DNA of 64,000 bases from Sphingomonas zeae (GTDB taxonomy: Bacteria > Pseudomonadota > Alphaproteobacteria > Sphingomonadales > Sphingomonadaceae). The DNA lies in the NCBI RefSeq assembly GCF_014197135.1, contig NZ_JACIFA010000001.1:186001-250000 (forward strand), given 5' to 3'. Position 1 is the stretch's first letter, and every line of letters starts with the position of its first letter. The notes under the pieces are model-generated. The model was given only the letters and a program-made list of their open reading frames with translations. It was not told the DNA's origin and did not search any database. The translations under genes were made by a program, and so were the position numbers. This document shows, one piece after another, positions 26,274 to 35,610 of the stretch.

Positions 26274-26993
26274 TCAGGACCGGGCGAGCAGGCGCAGGAT
26301 CTGCGGCCCTTCTACGAGATAGCGGCGCCATAGCCGCCTGGGATTGCTTGCCAGTCGGTGCAGCCACTCCATGTGAAGCGTGCGAACCCATTGCGGCGCG
26401 CGGGTCTGGCGGCCGGTCAGGAAGTCGATCGAGGCCCCCACGCACCAGGCGACGCCCGGCTCGGAGCGTAGCGCGCCGACGGCTTGCGCGAACCGTTCCT
26501 GCTTGGGCGAACCCAGGCAGATGAGCAATATGTCCCAATGCGCGCCCGCCGCCTCGGCCACGCAACGCTGCCAATTGGGCGAACCCGGCGTCATGATCGG
26601 CGGGGAGGGGATCAGGGTCAGCGGCACCTGCGGATAGCGCGCGACCAGCGCCTGCCAGTCCTGTGCGTCCGGGCCAACAACCGCGATGCGCTGTCCCGCG
26701 CCGCCCCGTCCCAGCAGATCGGCGACCAGATCCGAACCCGGATAGCAGTCGAGCGCGATCTTCTTGGTCTTCGCCATGACGGTCAGGATCTTGCTGTCGC
26801 ACAGATGCACGGCGGCACCGTCATATAATGCGCGTATCTCGGCATCGCGCGCCGCCCGGTTAACCAGGTCGACATTGGGGGTGACGACATAGCCAAAGGG
26901 GGCGGAACTCATCGCGACGAGGCGCGCGAACAGGTCTTCGCGCGAGCCCTTCTCGAATCGAAAACCCAGAAATTCGGTGGTGGCCGCCATCAT
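26274..26993 (-). CDS. WecG/TagA/CpsF family glycosyltransferase (GT26)
   Basis: A 239-residue glycosyltransferase of the WecG/TagA/CpsF family, which adds a sugar to a polyprenyl-linked intermediate on the cytoplasmic face of the membrane. Family signatures: YVVTPNVDLVNRAARD, ALYDGAAVHLCDSKIL, ICLGSPKQERFA, WCVGASIDFLTGRQTRAP.W and the C-terminal EWLHRLASNPRRLWRRYLVE. The ATG at 26993 overlaps the stop of the GT2 gene upstream (ATGA), so both act in one operon, probably in exopolysaccharide assembly. Confidence 0.92.
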   Translation of the reverse strand: MMAATTEFLGFRFEKGSREDLFARLVAMSSAPFGYVVTPNVDLVNRAARDAEIRALYDGAAVHLCDSKILTVMAKTKKIALDCYPGSDLVADLLGRGGAGQRIAVVGPDAQDWQALVARYPQVPLTLIPSPPIMTPGSPNWQRCVAEAAGAHWDILLICLGSPKQERFAQAVGALRSEPGVAWCVGASIDFLTGRQTRAPQWVRTLHMEWLHRLASNPRRLWRRYLVEGPQILRLLARS

Positions 26994-28186
26994 TCTCGCC
27001 CCTTCATTTCGTCACCGCGCGCGGTGCGCACCCATCCCCGCTGCGGTGCGCGCAGCAGGCGGCGGTAAAAGCCGAGCTTGGCCAGCACGCTGAGCGGCAG
27101 CCGCGCCACCTCACCGGGGCTCAGCAGGTCGCGGCCATAACGGAGCCAGGCCATCCCGACCGCCGCGACCAGCAGCACGGTCTGGACGACGCCCAGCACC
27201 AGCGGTGCGACCTCACCCGACCCCAGCGCCCAGAGCGCGGCCAGCAGCACCAGCGCGCCTTGCCCTGCGACCAGCAGGCTGAGCGGCGGAATCGCCAGGT
27301 CGAGCGCCAGCCCCAGGATCTTCGCATCCCTCCGCATCAGCCCGGTGCCGAACAGGCGCAGCACATAGCGGCGCATGATCGACATATAACCGCCCTCCCA
27401 GCGCGCGCGCTGCGTCTCGGCGGCTTCGCGGGTGGCGGGCAGGGGGCTGGTGATCCGTGCCTCGGGACAGAAAAGCGGGGCTGCGCCCTGCAGCGTCAGG
27501 TCGACGCCGAGCAGCAGGTCCTCGACGATCTCGCCCGATCCCAGATCGACGCGCGACAGCAAAGCGGTCGGAAAGGCCATGCCGCTGCCGGTCAGCAGAC
27601 AGGGTATGCCCAGCCGCGAGCCGCCAAGCAGCCGCGCATAATTCTTGACGCGGATGGCAAAGGCGCTGAACCGGCTGGCTCGCGATCCGTTGGCGGCGGC
27701 CTCCAGCCGGTAATCGCCCTGCACCGGGCGCCCGCTGCGTGCCGCTCGGTCGGCCAACTGATGAAGCGCGTTCGGCGAGAGCAGGCAGTCGGCATCGACG
27801 ATGATCGTGACCGGATGCGCCCAGCGCGCGGCATGGGCCAGGCCATGCGCCAACGCATAGCCCTTGCCCCGACGGACGGCGTCCTGGCGTTCGGTCACTT
27901 CGGCGCCTTGTGCAGCGGCGATCGCGGCAGTCGCGTCCGAGCAATTGTCGGCAACGACGAGCATCCGGTCCTGCCCGCGCAATTGCGCGGCGATGGCGCG
28001 AAGTGTCGGGGTGATGACCGCCGCCTCGTCATGCGCGGGGATCAGGACGGTGAAGGGGGGCGCGTCCGCACCGTCCCGCGGCGCCGGGCGGCGAAGCCCC
28101 AGGGCGATCTCGGCCGCGAACAGAAGAACGGCCGGCATCAGCAGCAAAAGCGCGACCAGCAGCAACCCGTTGCCCAATATCGTCAT
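26990..28186 (-). CDS. Membrane GT2 glycosyltransferase, processive type
   Basis: A 398-residue family 2 glycosyltransferase with an N-terminal span (LLLVALLLLMPAVLLFAAEI), a catalytic domain starting FTVLIPAHDEAAVI, and two or three C-terminal spans. Catalytic features: VVADNCSDAT, the DxD-type motif IIVDADCLLS, the ED of VEDLLLG and QRARWEGG (the Q-x-x-R-W of cellulose-synthase-like enzymes). It probably extends a lipid-linked or growing glycan. The ATG at 28186 has GGGGGA upstream; the frame opens earlier without similarity. Confidence 0.9.
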   Translation of the reverse strand: MTILGNGLLLVALLLLMPAVLLFAAEIALGLRRPAPRDGADAPPFTVLIPAHDEAAVITPTLRAIAAQLRGQDRMLVVADNCSDATAAIAAAQGAEVTERQDAVRRGKGYALAHGLAHAARWAHPVTIIVDADCLLSPNALHQLADRAARSGRPVQGDYRLEAAANGSRASRFSAFAIRVKNYARLLGGSRLGIPCLLTGSGMAFPTALLSRVDLGSGEIVEDLLLGVDLTLQGAAPLFCPEARITSPLPATREAAETQRARWEGGYMSIMRRYVLRLFGTGLMRRDAKILGLALDLAIPPLSLLVAGQGALVLLAALWALGSGEVAPLVLGVVQTVLLVAAVGMAWLRYGRDLLSPGEVARLPLSVLAKLGFYRRLLRAPQRGWVRTARGDEMKGRE

Positions 28187-28370
28187 GCATTTGTCCCCCG
28201 GCCGATCCCACCCCGGCCGTGGTGCCATCCCGGCACCCGGCTCGCCGAAAAGCGGGGCGCGACGAGCGGAATCGCGTTAGCGCAGGGGTGTTCCTCCGAA
28301 CAGGCACGACGATCGTGGCGACCGTCCCAAAGTCTGACGCTGCAGTGCGACAAAGCCGTTCAATTGTAGG

Positions 28371-29768
28371 ATGGTGAGCGATAGGGATGCGCTTGGCCGC
28401 CCTGGTGCAGGTGCTTGGCCGGGGGGCTCGATGGCAACAGGATCGCAACGACAGGGATGGGGCATGCCTTTTGCGGGCTTCGTGCTCCCGGCGCTGATCC
28501 TGCGTCCGGGGCTCGAGACGGCGCTGGGTCTGGTTCATATGAACCTGGGGCCGATTTCGGTCACGCTCGGCTTTCTGTTCAACATCATGATGGTCGCTAT
28601 TGCGGCGGCGCTGGCGGGCTATGCGTTGCTGGTGGATCGCCGTTATCAGGCGCCGCTCGCCACCGTCGCGATGGTCTGGTCGCCGTTTCTAATCGGCAAC
28701 TTGATCGCGGCGCTGCACTCTCCGCAACCCGCCTTGGCGATGCAGGTGCTGTTCAATAGCCTTACCTATGCCTCGGTTTCCTATCTGGCCATCAGCTATG
28801 CGCCTTCGATTGATCGCGCGACGTTGACCAAGGGTGTTGCCCTGACAGCGGTCCTACCGCTCCTGACCGGTCTTGCGCAGATCGCCACCGGGACTGCCGG
28901 GCCTCGACTACAGGCGTCTTTCGCTCACCCCAATATTCTGGCCTTCTTCCTGCTGATCGTCATCACCTTTCTGGTCCATGCTTTGGTCCAGGGGTATGTC
29001 CGCAGTCGCCCATGGGTTTTGGCGATCGCCGCCGTTCTGGTGGTGGGAGGGCTGGAACTGCTTCTGACCGGAACGCGGTCCGCCTATATCGCCACTTATA
29101 TCGCGATCTTTCTGTATCTCTTGTGGCAGAAGCCGGTGTTCATCCTGCCGATGTTCATCCTGCCGTTTGCAGCGCTGATGATACCGGCGGTATCGGATCG
29201 GATGCAGGATGTGCTCAACGGCTCTTCCCCGGTATCCTATGACTACATCGTCAGTGCGATGCGTGGCGATGTCGCTGACTCGGGCGAAATCCTGCTCGAT
29301 TCGGGGACATGGCGAAAATACCTCTGGAAGGCGGCTTGGCCCTGGATTGAGCACCGGCTTCTATTGGGGCATGGGCTTTCGTCCTTCCAATTCTATTCTC
29401 GTGATTTCTTCCCTCTGGCGGTGGGTGAAGGAAGTGGTGCCCACAACATTTATGTCCAGATGATGTTCGAGGGCGGCTTGCTTCTTCTGCTCGGATATTT
29501 GGTGACCTATGTCGGCGTCATCGCTATGCATTTCCGTAGAATGACGACGGGCGCAGCGGACTCTTATTACGCCATCTTGCTGATGATGGTGTTCGCCGTC
29601 GCGTCGTTCTCGGACAATATGCTGTATTACCTTTCGGTTAATATCATGATGTGGGGTGTCGTGTTCGTTCTGCTGGCATCAAAGCGAAGCGAATCCCTAG
29701 CCTCTTCTTTGCGGACAGACAGACCCAGACCGTTTGCGTTGGCGGGCGGCTTGAACAGGCGGCCGTGA
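28371..29768 (+). CDS. O-antigen polymerase/ligase family membrane protein (Wzy/WaaL-like), first copy
   Basis: A 465-residue protein with about ten hydrophobic spans and a large periplasmic loop around residues 280-350, the Wzy_C/O-antigen ligase layout. Typical features are TGTRSAYIATYIAIF before the loop, WPWIEHRLLLGHGLSSF and GSGAHNIYVQMMFEGGLLLLLGY after it. It would polymerise repeat units in the periplasm or ligate them to an acceptor. Base composition is visibly less GC-rich than its neighbours. The start is uncertain: ATG at 28371 is weak, and an ATG at 28431 with GGGGGG upstream is plausible. A second protein of this family is at 41838. Confidence 0.87.
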   Translation: MVSDRDALGRPGAGAWPGGSMATGSQRQGWGMPFAGFVLPALILRPGLETALGLVHMNLGPISVTLGFLFNIMMVAIAAALAGYALLVDRRYQAPLATVAMVWSPFLIGNLIAALHSPQPALAMQVLFNSLTYASVSYLAISYAPSIDRATLTKGVALTAVLPLLTGLAQIATGTAGPRLQASFAHPNILAFFLLIVITFLVHALVQGYVRSRPWVLAIAAVLVVGGLELLLTGTRSAYIATYIAIFLYLLWQKPVFILPMFILPFAALMIPAVSDRMQDVLNGSSPVSYDYIVSAMRGDVADSGEILLDSGTWRKYLWKAAWPWIEHRLLLGHGLSSFQFYSRDFFPLAVGEGSGAHNIYVQMMFEGGLLLLLGYLVTYVGVIAMHFRRMTTGAADSYYAILLMMVFAVASFSDNMLYYLSVNIMMWGVVFVLLASKRSESLASSLRTDRPRPFALAGGLNRRP

Positions 29769-29802
29769 ATTCGGAAGTGTTTGGGGGGACACGGAAGCGA
29801 CC

Positions 29803-30837
29803 ATGACCACGATCGACATCGGCATTTTCGCGCATAACGAAGAAGCGGGCATCGGGGCGATGCTGCGCGATCTCGCGGGGCAGAGTATCTTGCGCGACGA
29901 CCGCTTTTCGGTGCGGGTCGTCGTGCTGGCCAATGGTTGCCGCGACAAGACGGCGGCGGCGGCGCGGGACGCGGTCCTGGCCTTTCCCGATCCCGCCATG
30001 GTCGAGGTGCTCGACCTGGCCGAGGGGGGCAAGTCGCGGACCTGGAACCGCTTCGTCCATGAATTCGCCCGGCCGGATGCGGATCTGCTCGCCTTTCTGG
30101 ACGCCGATATCGGTCTGCCGCAACAGGACGTTCTCGCCCGGCTCGCCGCTTTCCTGGACGAGCATCCGGGGGTGGACGCGACGTCGAGCCAGCCGGTCAA
30201 GGACATCGACTATCACCCCGTTCCGCTCGGCTTTGTCGAGCGGCTGATCTCCGCGGGCGGGGGCAGCATGGGCAATTTGCGCACCTCGATCTGCGGGCAG
30301 CTCTATGTGATGCGGGGGGGCGTCGCACGGTCGCTCCGGGTGCCGATCGGCCTGCCGGTCGAGGACGGCTTCATTCGCCACGCGCTCATTACGAACCGGT
30401 TCGCCGACCCCATCCGCTATGACCGGATCGACCAGCCCGAGGGGGCGATCCACCTTTACGAATCGGAACGCAGGCTGGGATCGCTGATCCGGCACCAAAT
30501 CCGGATCGTGGTCGGGGGGGCGATCAATGCCGCCGTTTTCGGCTATATCATTCCGCTGCGCGCGCGCGATGGAGAGGCGGCGTTGGTCGCGCAACTCGAT
30601 CAGGCGGCGCGCGATCCGAACTGGCTGTCTGCGCTGCTCCGTCGCGAACTGCCGCGCGCGCGCTTTGGCTGGGTGCCGTGGCCGTTCCTGACCGATCGTA
30701 CCACCTATTTCCTGAAGAACGGCCCCTATACGCCGCGCAAGACGCTGATGGCGGTGATCGGCTTCGGCTTCGACAGCCTTGCCTTTATGGCCGCGCAAAT
30801 TCGACTGGCGCGCGGCAAGGGCGCGGGCTTCTGGTGA
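29803..30837 (+). CDS. Family 2 glycosyltransferase
   Basis: A 344-residue GT2: IDIGIFAHNEEAGIGAMLRD at the N-terminus, VVVLANGCRDKTAAAA, a DxD-type LLAFLDADIGLP, and VEDGFIRHALIT in the acceptor region. There are no obvious membrane spans except a weak hydrophobic stretch near residues 225-245. It probably transfers a sugar from a nucleotide donor to a lipid-linked oligosaccharide. GGAAG lies before the ATG. It follows the polymerase by 34 bases and is likely co-transcribed with it. Confidence 0.88.
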   Translation: MTTIDIGIFAHNEEAGIGAMLRDLAGQSILRDDRFSVRVVVLANGCRDKTAAAARDAVLAFPDPAMVEVLDLAEGGKSRTWNRFVHEFARPDADLLAFLDADIGLPQQDVLARLAAFLDEHPGVDATSSQPVKDIDYHPVPLGFVERLISAGGGSMGNLRTSICGQLYVMRGGVARSLRVPIGLPVEDGFIRHALITNRFADPIRYDRIDQPEGAIHLYESERRLGSLIRHQIRIVVGGAINAAVFGYIIPLRARDGEAALVAQLDQAARDPNWLSALLRRELPRARFGWVPWPFLTDRTTYFLKNGPYTPRKTLMAVIGFGFDSLAFMAAQIRLARGKGAGFW

Positions 30838-30854
30838 GCCCGCGCCGTTAAGCG

Positions 30855-30882
30855 GCGGCTCTCAGTGCAGGAGCCGCTTTTT
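30855..30882 (+). terminator. Rho-independent terminator
   Basis: GCGGCTC and GAGCCGC form a 7-bp stem around TCAGTGCAG and are followed by TTTTT. It lies 18 bases after the GT2 stop at 30837. It overlaps the last codons of the convergent glycosyltransferase gene (stop at 30862). Confidence 0.75.
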
Positions 30883-31911
30883 CTGCTGTGACAGGACATG
30901 ACGCAACGTCGCCATCTCGTCGGTGTCGACGCTGTGCGTCAGGCGGAACCGGGCAAAGCGGGCCAGCATGACCGGCAGCGATCGGTTGGCCAGCACGTCG
31001 CGAAAGGCCAGCTCGCGCCGCACGCCCGGCGTGTCGCCGAAGATACGCAGCAACTGCGCGCGTAAGGAGCGCCATGCCTGGGGCAGCGTTCCCGGCTTTT
31101 CCACCGCGCCCAGTTGCGCGCCGTGATTGCAGAAGGGGCGCACCGTCTGCCACGTCTCGTCGTGCCAGGTGGCCAGCAGACGCATCAGATGGTCCGAAAT
31201 TTGCTCGGAAATCGCCATCTGTGCCTGAAACTTGCTGACGCCGATGCTCATGTCGTGGCGCCGATAGCGGATGAGCGTGTCCGGCAGATTCGCGCACAGC
31301 CCCTTCATCGCCAGCTGGGCGAACAGCCAATAATCCTCGGCAAGCGTGCCGACTTCGGGAGACTTCAGGCCCGGTGCGGTCAGAAAGCCATGGTCGTAGC
31401 GTGCGCCCAGTGCCTCCAGGACCGACCGGCGCAGCATGACGGTCGGTTGGGCGATGGGATTGTTGAACAGGCATGCGATCGCCAGGCGATCGGCCGCATG
31501 GGGCAGGCGACGCGTGCCGAACGACCGCGTCGCCGTCGAGTCGACGACCTCATATTGCCCGCCGACCAGCGCCAGCGATGGGTGTGCCTCCAGGAAGCCC
31601 CGCTGCCGTGCCAGCCGTTCGGGCAGCGACATGTCGTCGGCATCATGCAGCGCGATCAACGGCGCGTCCGACTGGTCTAAGCCCAGGTTGCGGACATCCG
31701 ACAGGCTGAGCGTCGCATCGCATAATGTCTGGACGATGCGCGGATCACGCGCGGCGAAGTCGTCGACGATCTCGGCCGTCCGATCGGTCGAGGCGTGATT
31801 GAAAACCAGCAGTCGCCAGTCGCGCTCGCTCTGTGCCTGGATAGAATCGATGGCGTCGGCAATGAACGCGTCGCCATTGCGGACGGGCAGAATGATATCG
31901 ATCAACGCCAA
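30862..31911 (-). CDS. Family 2 glycosyltransferase
   Basis: A GT2 with an N-terminal GT-A domain: ALIDIILPVRNGDAFIADAI, VFNHASTDRTAEIVDDF, a DxD-like ALHDADDMSLPERLA, and GGQYEVVD. EDYWLFAQLAMKG supplies the acceptor-site ED. There is no membrane span. The start is uncertain: the frame is open to a TTG at 31971, a GTG lies at 31923, and the TTG at 31911 begins right at the conserved strand with GGGGCG upstream; I chose the last (349 residues). It is divergent from the flippase gene. Confidence 0.83.
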   Translation of the reverse strand: MALIDIILPVRNGDAFIADAIDSIQAQSERDWRLLVFNHASTDRTAEIVDDFAARDPRIVQTLCDATLSLSDVRNLGLDQSDAPLIALHDADDMSLPERLARQRGFLEAHPSLALVGGQYEVVDSTATRSFGTRRLPHAADRLAIACLFNNPIAQPTVMLRRSVLEALGARYDHGFLTAPGLKSPEVGTLAEDYWLFAQLAMKGLCANLPDTLIRYRRHDMSIGVSKFQAQMAISEQISDHLMRLLATWHDETWQTVRPFCNHGAQLGAVEKPGTLPQAWRSLRAQLLRIFGDTPGVRRELAFRDVLANRSLPVMLARFARFRLTHSVDTDEMATLRHVLSQQKKRLLH

Positions 31912-32045
31912 GATTCGCCCCACTGGAAGTTGCCGGCCGTCGATCCCCTTCGGCGCCGAAACCTGTCTCAATCTGACATTTTTGCGCCATGGCGCAGCGC
32001 CGGGGCCAAGGCTAGACCGGATTTCGGTACCGCCGGGGGAACAGC

Positions 32046-33521
32046 GTGCAAAAGCAGGACGGTTATCGTCGCAAGGTCATGGGTGGCGCGATTACGACAT
32101 TGATCGCGCAGCTTTTTCGCGTGGGGTCGAGTGTCGGCGCGATTATTGTCGCTTCGCGTATTTTGTCGCCGACCGATTATGGCATCTACGCCATGGCGGC
32201 GCCGGTGACCGGATTTGCGATGTTGTTCCAGAATATCGGCTTCGACCATGCCGTCGTCCAGTCGGACGAGGTGTCCGAGGTGCAGCTTTCTTCGCTGTTC
32301 TGGCTGAACATCGCCTTGTGCCTGGGGCTGGCCGTGCTGCTGGTGGCGGTAGGCCCGCTGGTCGGCATGTTTTATGGCAGTGCCCAAGCGGGCGTGCTGG
32401 TCGCTGTCTCCGGCCTGCTGATTTTGGCGACGGCGCCTAATCCGCTCTACAGCGCGTTGCTCAACCGCCAGATGCGCTTCCATGCCCAAAGTGTCGTGGA
32501 CATCATCAGCAGCATTACGATGTTCGTCGCGACGGTTATCGCCGCATTGCTGATCCGCTCCTACTGGGCCTTGCTGATCGGCGCGATCGCGGCAACCTTG
32601 GTCAATACCGTCTCCTTCATGGTGATCGAGCGGTGGCGCCCGCGCTTTACCTTCCAATGGGGCAGCATTGCGCCGATGGTGGGCTTCGGCGGCGGCGTCT
32701 CGGTCTATGGTTTTGCGCTGTTCGTGACGCGCAACATCGACAAGGTGCTGCTGGCGCGCGTTTGGGGACCGGCGACGCTGGGTCTCTATGACCGTGCGTT
32801 CAAGCTGATGCTCTCTCCGCTCCAGAATTTCAGCACGCCGTTGTCGCGCACCTTGTTGCCGGTGCTGGCGCGCACCCGCACCGAGCCGGAGCGGTATCGC
32901 CGCGCCTATCTGATGTTCATGCAGGGGATCGTCACGGGCGCCGTACCCGCAATCATGGCAGCCTCGGTCGGTTCGGATGCGGCAGTACGCCTGCTGCTGG
33001 GCGACGCATGGCAGGCCACCGGCCCGATTTTCGGCTGGTTGTCGGCGACCGCGGCGATGCTGCTGATCAACGAATCCGCGCCTTGGCTATTCATGTCGAC
33101 CAACCGGTCGCGGTTGATGATGCACTGGGGGCTGTTCGCTTCCGCGACCGTCGTGATCGGCTTCATGATCGGCCTGCCCTGGGGCGCGATCGGCATGGCC
33201 AAGGCCTATTTCTTCGGCGAGGCTCTGCGCACGCCGATCCTGTTCTGGCTGGCTGCGCGGGGTACGCCGATTCGCATGTCGGACATCGCGCGCTTACACC
33301 TGATCACGGTGGCGGCGGCGGCTGCGACGGCCGGAGTGCAACTGCTGCTGCCAACCGGTCTGCCGCCGGTGCCACACCTGGCCGTTCTGGTGATCGCCGC
33401 CTATGCGGTCGCGTTGCCGGTCCAGTTTCTTTCCTCGCCGGGACGCGAGGGCTTGGCGATGCTGTGGACATGGGCTGGCAAGGCGGTGCCTCGCCGGCCG
33501 CTGCGACGCGGCCGCGCCTGA
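32046..33521 (+). CDS. Oligosaccharide flippase family protein (Wzx-like)
   Basis: A 491-residue multi-span protein (about 12-14 hydrophobic segments) of the MOP superfamily, which flips undecaprenyl-linked repeat units across the inner membrane. Characteristic are VASRILSPTDYGIYAMAAPV in the first helices, NIGFDHAVVQ, and the middle loop RNIDKVLLARVWGPATLGLYDRAF. The GTG start at 32046 has GGGGGA nearby. It is the only flippase seen in the locus. Its stop lies 4 bases from the convergent GT2 gene's stop. Confidence 0.92.
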   Translation: MQKQDGYRRKVMGGAITTLIAQLFRVGSSVGAIIVASRILSPTDYGIYAMAAPVTGFAMLFQNIGFDHAVVQSDEVSEVQLSSLFWLNIALCLGLAVLLVAVGPLVGMFYGSAQAGVLVAVSGLLILATAPNPLYSALLNRQMRFHAQSVVDIISSITMFVATVIAALLIRSYWALLIGAIAATLVNTVSFMVIERWRPRFTFQWGSIAPMVGFGGGVSVYGFALFVTRNIDKVLLARVWGPATLGLYDRAFKLMLSPLQNFSTPLSRTLLPVLARTRTEPERYRRAYLMFMQGIVTGAVPAIMAASVGSDAAVRLLLGDAWQATGPIFGWLSATAAMLLINESAPWLFMSTNRSRLMMHWGLFASATVVIGFMIGLPWGAIGMAKAYFFGEALRTPILFWLAARGTPIRMSDIARLHLITVAAAAATAGVQLLLPTGLPPVPHLAVLVIAAYAVALPVQFLSSPGREGLAMLWTWAGKAVPRRPLRRGRA

Positions 33522-33525
33522 AGGA

Positions 33526-34413
33526 TCACGCGCGGGTCAGCCCCCAGCTCGTCGCAAGTAGATGGATCGCCGAACGCCGGGTCGTACGCGGATGGGGGCG
33601 GACCGGGTTACGGATCGCCGCGCGGAACGTGCCTTTTCGTACACCCGTGAAATAGGCAAGCGTCTGGGCCAGGTGAAAGGGTTGGAACCGGCGAATGTCC
33701 GCTACCCGTTCGGCGGGGGCATAGTCGGACAGGATACGGGCATAGAGCACTTCATGCCCCTCCACGACGGATCGGGGGTTGCGCGAAATTCGGTCCCCTG
33801 CGTCGAAATAATATTGGGTCAGCGGCTCGTGACACAGCGCGATGCGCCCGGCCTGTTGGAGTTTCAGCCACATGTCCCAGTCCTGACAGCTGGGCAGCGT
33901 GATGTCGAAGCCACCGATATCCACGAAGGTCTGGCGCCGGATCATCGCCGCCGAGCAGCCGCCCAGCGTATTCTCGTAGAGCAGTTCCTCGGGGTTTTCG
34001 GCCGTGGGGCCGAACTTACGCGTGCTGCCGCCCAGGCCATCGAGAAACACCGTGTCGCTGAACACCGCGACGACATCGTCGTCGATCAGCGGGATCAGCG
34101 ACGCGAGCTTGGTTTCGTCCCAGCCATCGTCGGAATCGAGCAGCGCGATCCATTCGCCCGTCGCCGCCGCCGCGCCGACGTTGCGCGCATTGGGTGCCCC
34201 CGCCCGCGTGTCGAGCGGAATGACGCGGATGGGTACGGCATCACCTTGGGCGGCCTGCGCCGCGGCGACGGTCGCACCGTTATCATCGGACCCGTCATCG
34301 ACCACGATGATCTCGATCGGCAAAAACGTCTGGTTATTGGCGCAGGCGATCGCGCGCCCGATCACGGCGGCGCGATTGCGAGCCGGAATAACGACCGATA
34401 TCGTCGTTGTCAT
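33526..34413 (-). CDS. Family 2 glycosyltransferase
   Basis: A 295-residue GT2 with a classical GT-A start: ISVVIPARNRAAVIGRAIAC, IEIIVVDDGSDDNGATVAAA, APNARNVGAAAATGEWIALL followed by DSDDGWDETKL (DxD). CQDWDMWLKLQQAG carries the base-like Asp. It is soluble, with no membrane span. It is likely to add one sugar of the exopolysaccharide repeat unit. It is divergent from the secreted protein gene at 34498, with 84 bases between. Confidence 0.88.
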   Translation of the reverse strand: MTTTISVVIPARNRAAVIGRAIACANNQTFLPIEIIVVDDGSDDNGATVAAAQAAQGDAVPIRVIPLDTRAGAPNARNVGAAAATGEWIALLDSDDGWDETKLASLIPLIDDDVVAVFSDTVFLDGLGGSTRKFGPTAENPEELLYENTLGGCSAAMIRRQTFVDIGGFDITLPSCQDWDMWLKLQQAGRIALCHEPLTQYYFDAGDRISRNPRSVVEGHEVLYARILSDYAPAERVADIRRFQPFHLAQTLAYFTGVRKGTFRAAIRNPVRPHPRTTRRSAIHLLATSWGLTRA

Positions 34414-34497
34414 GATACTCGTATCTCCCTCCCCCCTGAACAGTCATCGGTATAGGGTGGACATGCGTTTCAATACGAGGGTTGAAAAGGGACATCG

Positions 34498-35607
34498 ATG
34501 ATCCATAGTCGTACAGTCGGCCGGGATGATCGCTGCGGCCGCCTGTCCTTTCGTTTCGCCCCATGCCTGGCACTGGCGTTGACGGTTGCGCTGATCGGCG
34601 CTCCGTTGCCCGCGCAGCAATACCGTGATCCCGGCGATCAACCTTTTTCGGCCCGAAGCGTCTGGAATACCCCGATCGGGCGCGGAGCGGTTTATGACGC
34701 GCCCGATTCACCCGAAAGCCGACTTCTCCATACCGACGATGCGGGCGGGCGGGCGGGATCCTACCCTTGGATCGGCCACGACGCGATCGGTCTGTACACG
34801 GCGAAGTCCTCGGATCCGGTGCGGCGCTGGTCCTATGACGTGCGGGCGACGAGTGCGCCGATGTGGCGCGGTGGCCCGCCCATACTCAAGGGCTCGGTCG
34901 ACCTGCACACGCCCGTTGACATCCGCTTCCTGGGCGGCACCGACAAACATGCTGTCCTGATCGATCCCGAGCATCGCTTTGCCTATGAGGTCTGGCTCGG
35001 CGAGGCCAAGGGCGAGGGCTATCACGCTGCCTATCTCGTCCGCACTGACCTGCGCGGATCGGGAATATCGCTGGTCGACGGCCAGTCGCAGGGCATCCGC
35101 GCCTTTGGCGGTTCGCTGGCCGGGGGGCTGATCCGTTGCCGCGAGTTGGCGAACGGCGATATTCCTCATGCGCTGGCAGTGCTGTTGTCCAACGATCAAC
35201 TGCGCAAGGGCTCGACCATGTTCCAGCAGAAGGTCTGGCCAGCCAGCTTCACCGACGAAGGCGGCCGTAACGGCTATGCGGGACGGGTGCCGATGGGCGG
35301 GCTGCTCGCCATTCCCGCGGATGTCGACATCGATGCGCTGCCGCTGACCCGCGAGGGCAAGGTGCTGGCGCGCGCCTATCAGCGTTTCGGCGGGTATGTC
35401 GTTGATCGGACGTCGAAGACGATGACGCTCGCGACGCTGGAGCAGGGCTGCGACAAGACCGCCATCGATCACCTGTTCGCGGATCGGCGGACGATTCGTG
35501 ACCGCCTGGTCCGGGTGCTCAACAATAGTCCGCGCCATGTCGGCGGGCCGGGCGAGCGCATCGCCAAGGCACCTCCGCCCCTGGCCCCCGAGCGATCGGG
35601 GGAATAG
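34498..35607 (+). CDS. Secreted protein of unknown function
   Basis: A 369-residue protein with a signal peptide (hydrophobic core about residues 22-38, cleavage near PLPAQQ) and a globular domain rich in Gly, Trp and Asp. It starts PFSARSVWNTPIGRGAVYD, with DIRFLGGTDKHAVLIDPEH in the middle and later AFGGSLAGGLIRCRELANG and DIPHALAVLL. The repeated short strands suggest a beta-rich fold, perhaps glycan-binding or lyase-like, but I cannot name the family. AAGGGA precedes the ATG. Position inside the polysaccharide locus suggests a role on the exported glycan (inference). Confidence 0.75.
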   Translation: MIHSRTVGRDDRCGRLSFRFAPCLALALTVALIGAPLPAQQYRDPGDQPFSARSVWNTPIGRGAVYDAPDSPESRLLHTDDAGGRAGSYPWIGHDAIGLYTAKSSDPVRRWSYDVRATSAPMWRGGPPILKGSVDLHTPVDIRFLGGTDKHAVLIDPEHRFAYEVWLGEAKGEGYHAAYLVRTDLRGSGISLVDGQSQGIRAFGGSLAGGLIRCRELANGDIPHALAVLLSNDQLRKGSTMFQQKVWPASFTDEGGRNGYAGRVPMGGLLAIPADVDIDALPLTREGKVLARAYQRFGGYVVDRTSKTMTLATLEQGCDKTAIDHLFADRRTIRDRLVRVLNNSPRHVGGPGERIAKAPPPLAPERSGE

Positions 35608-35610
35608 GCC

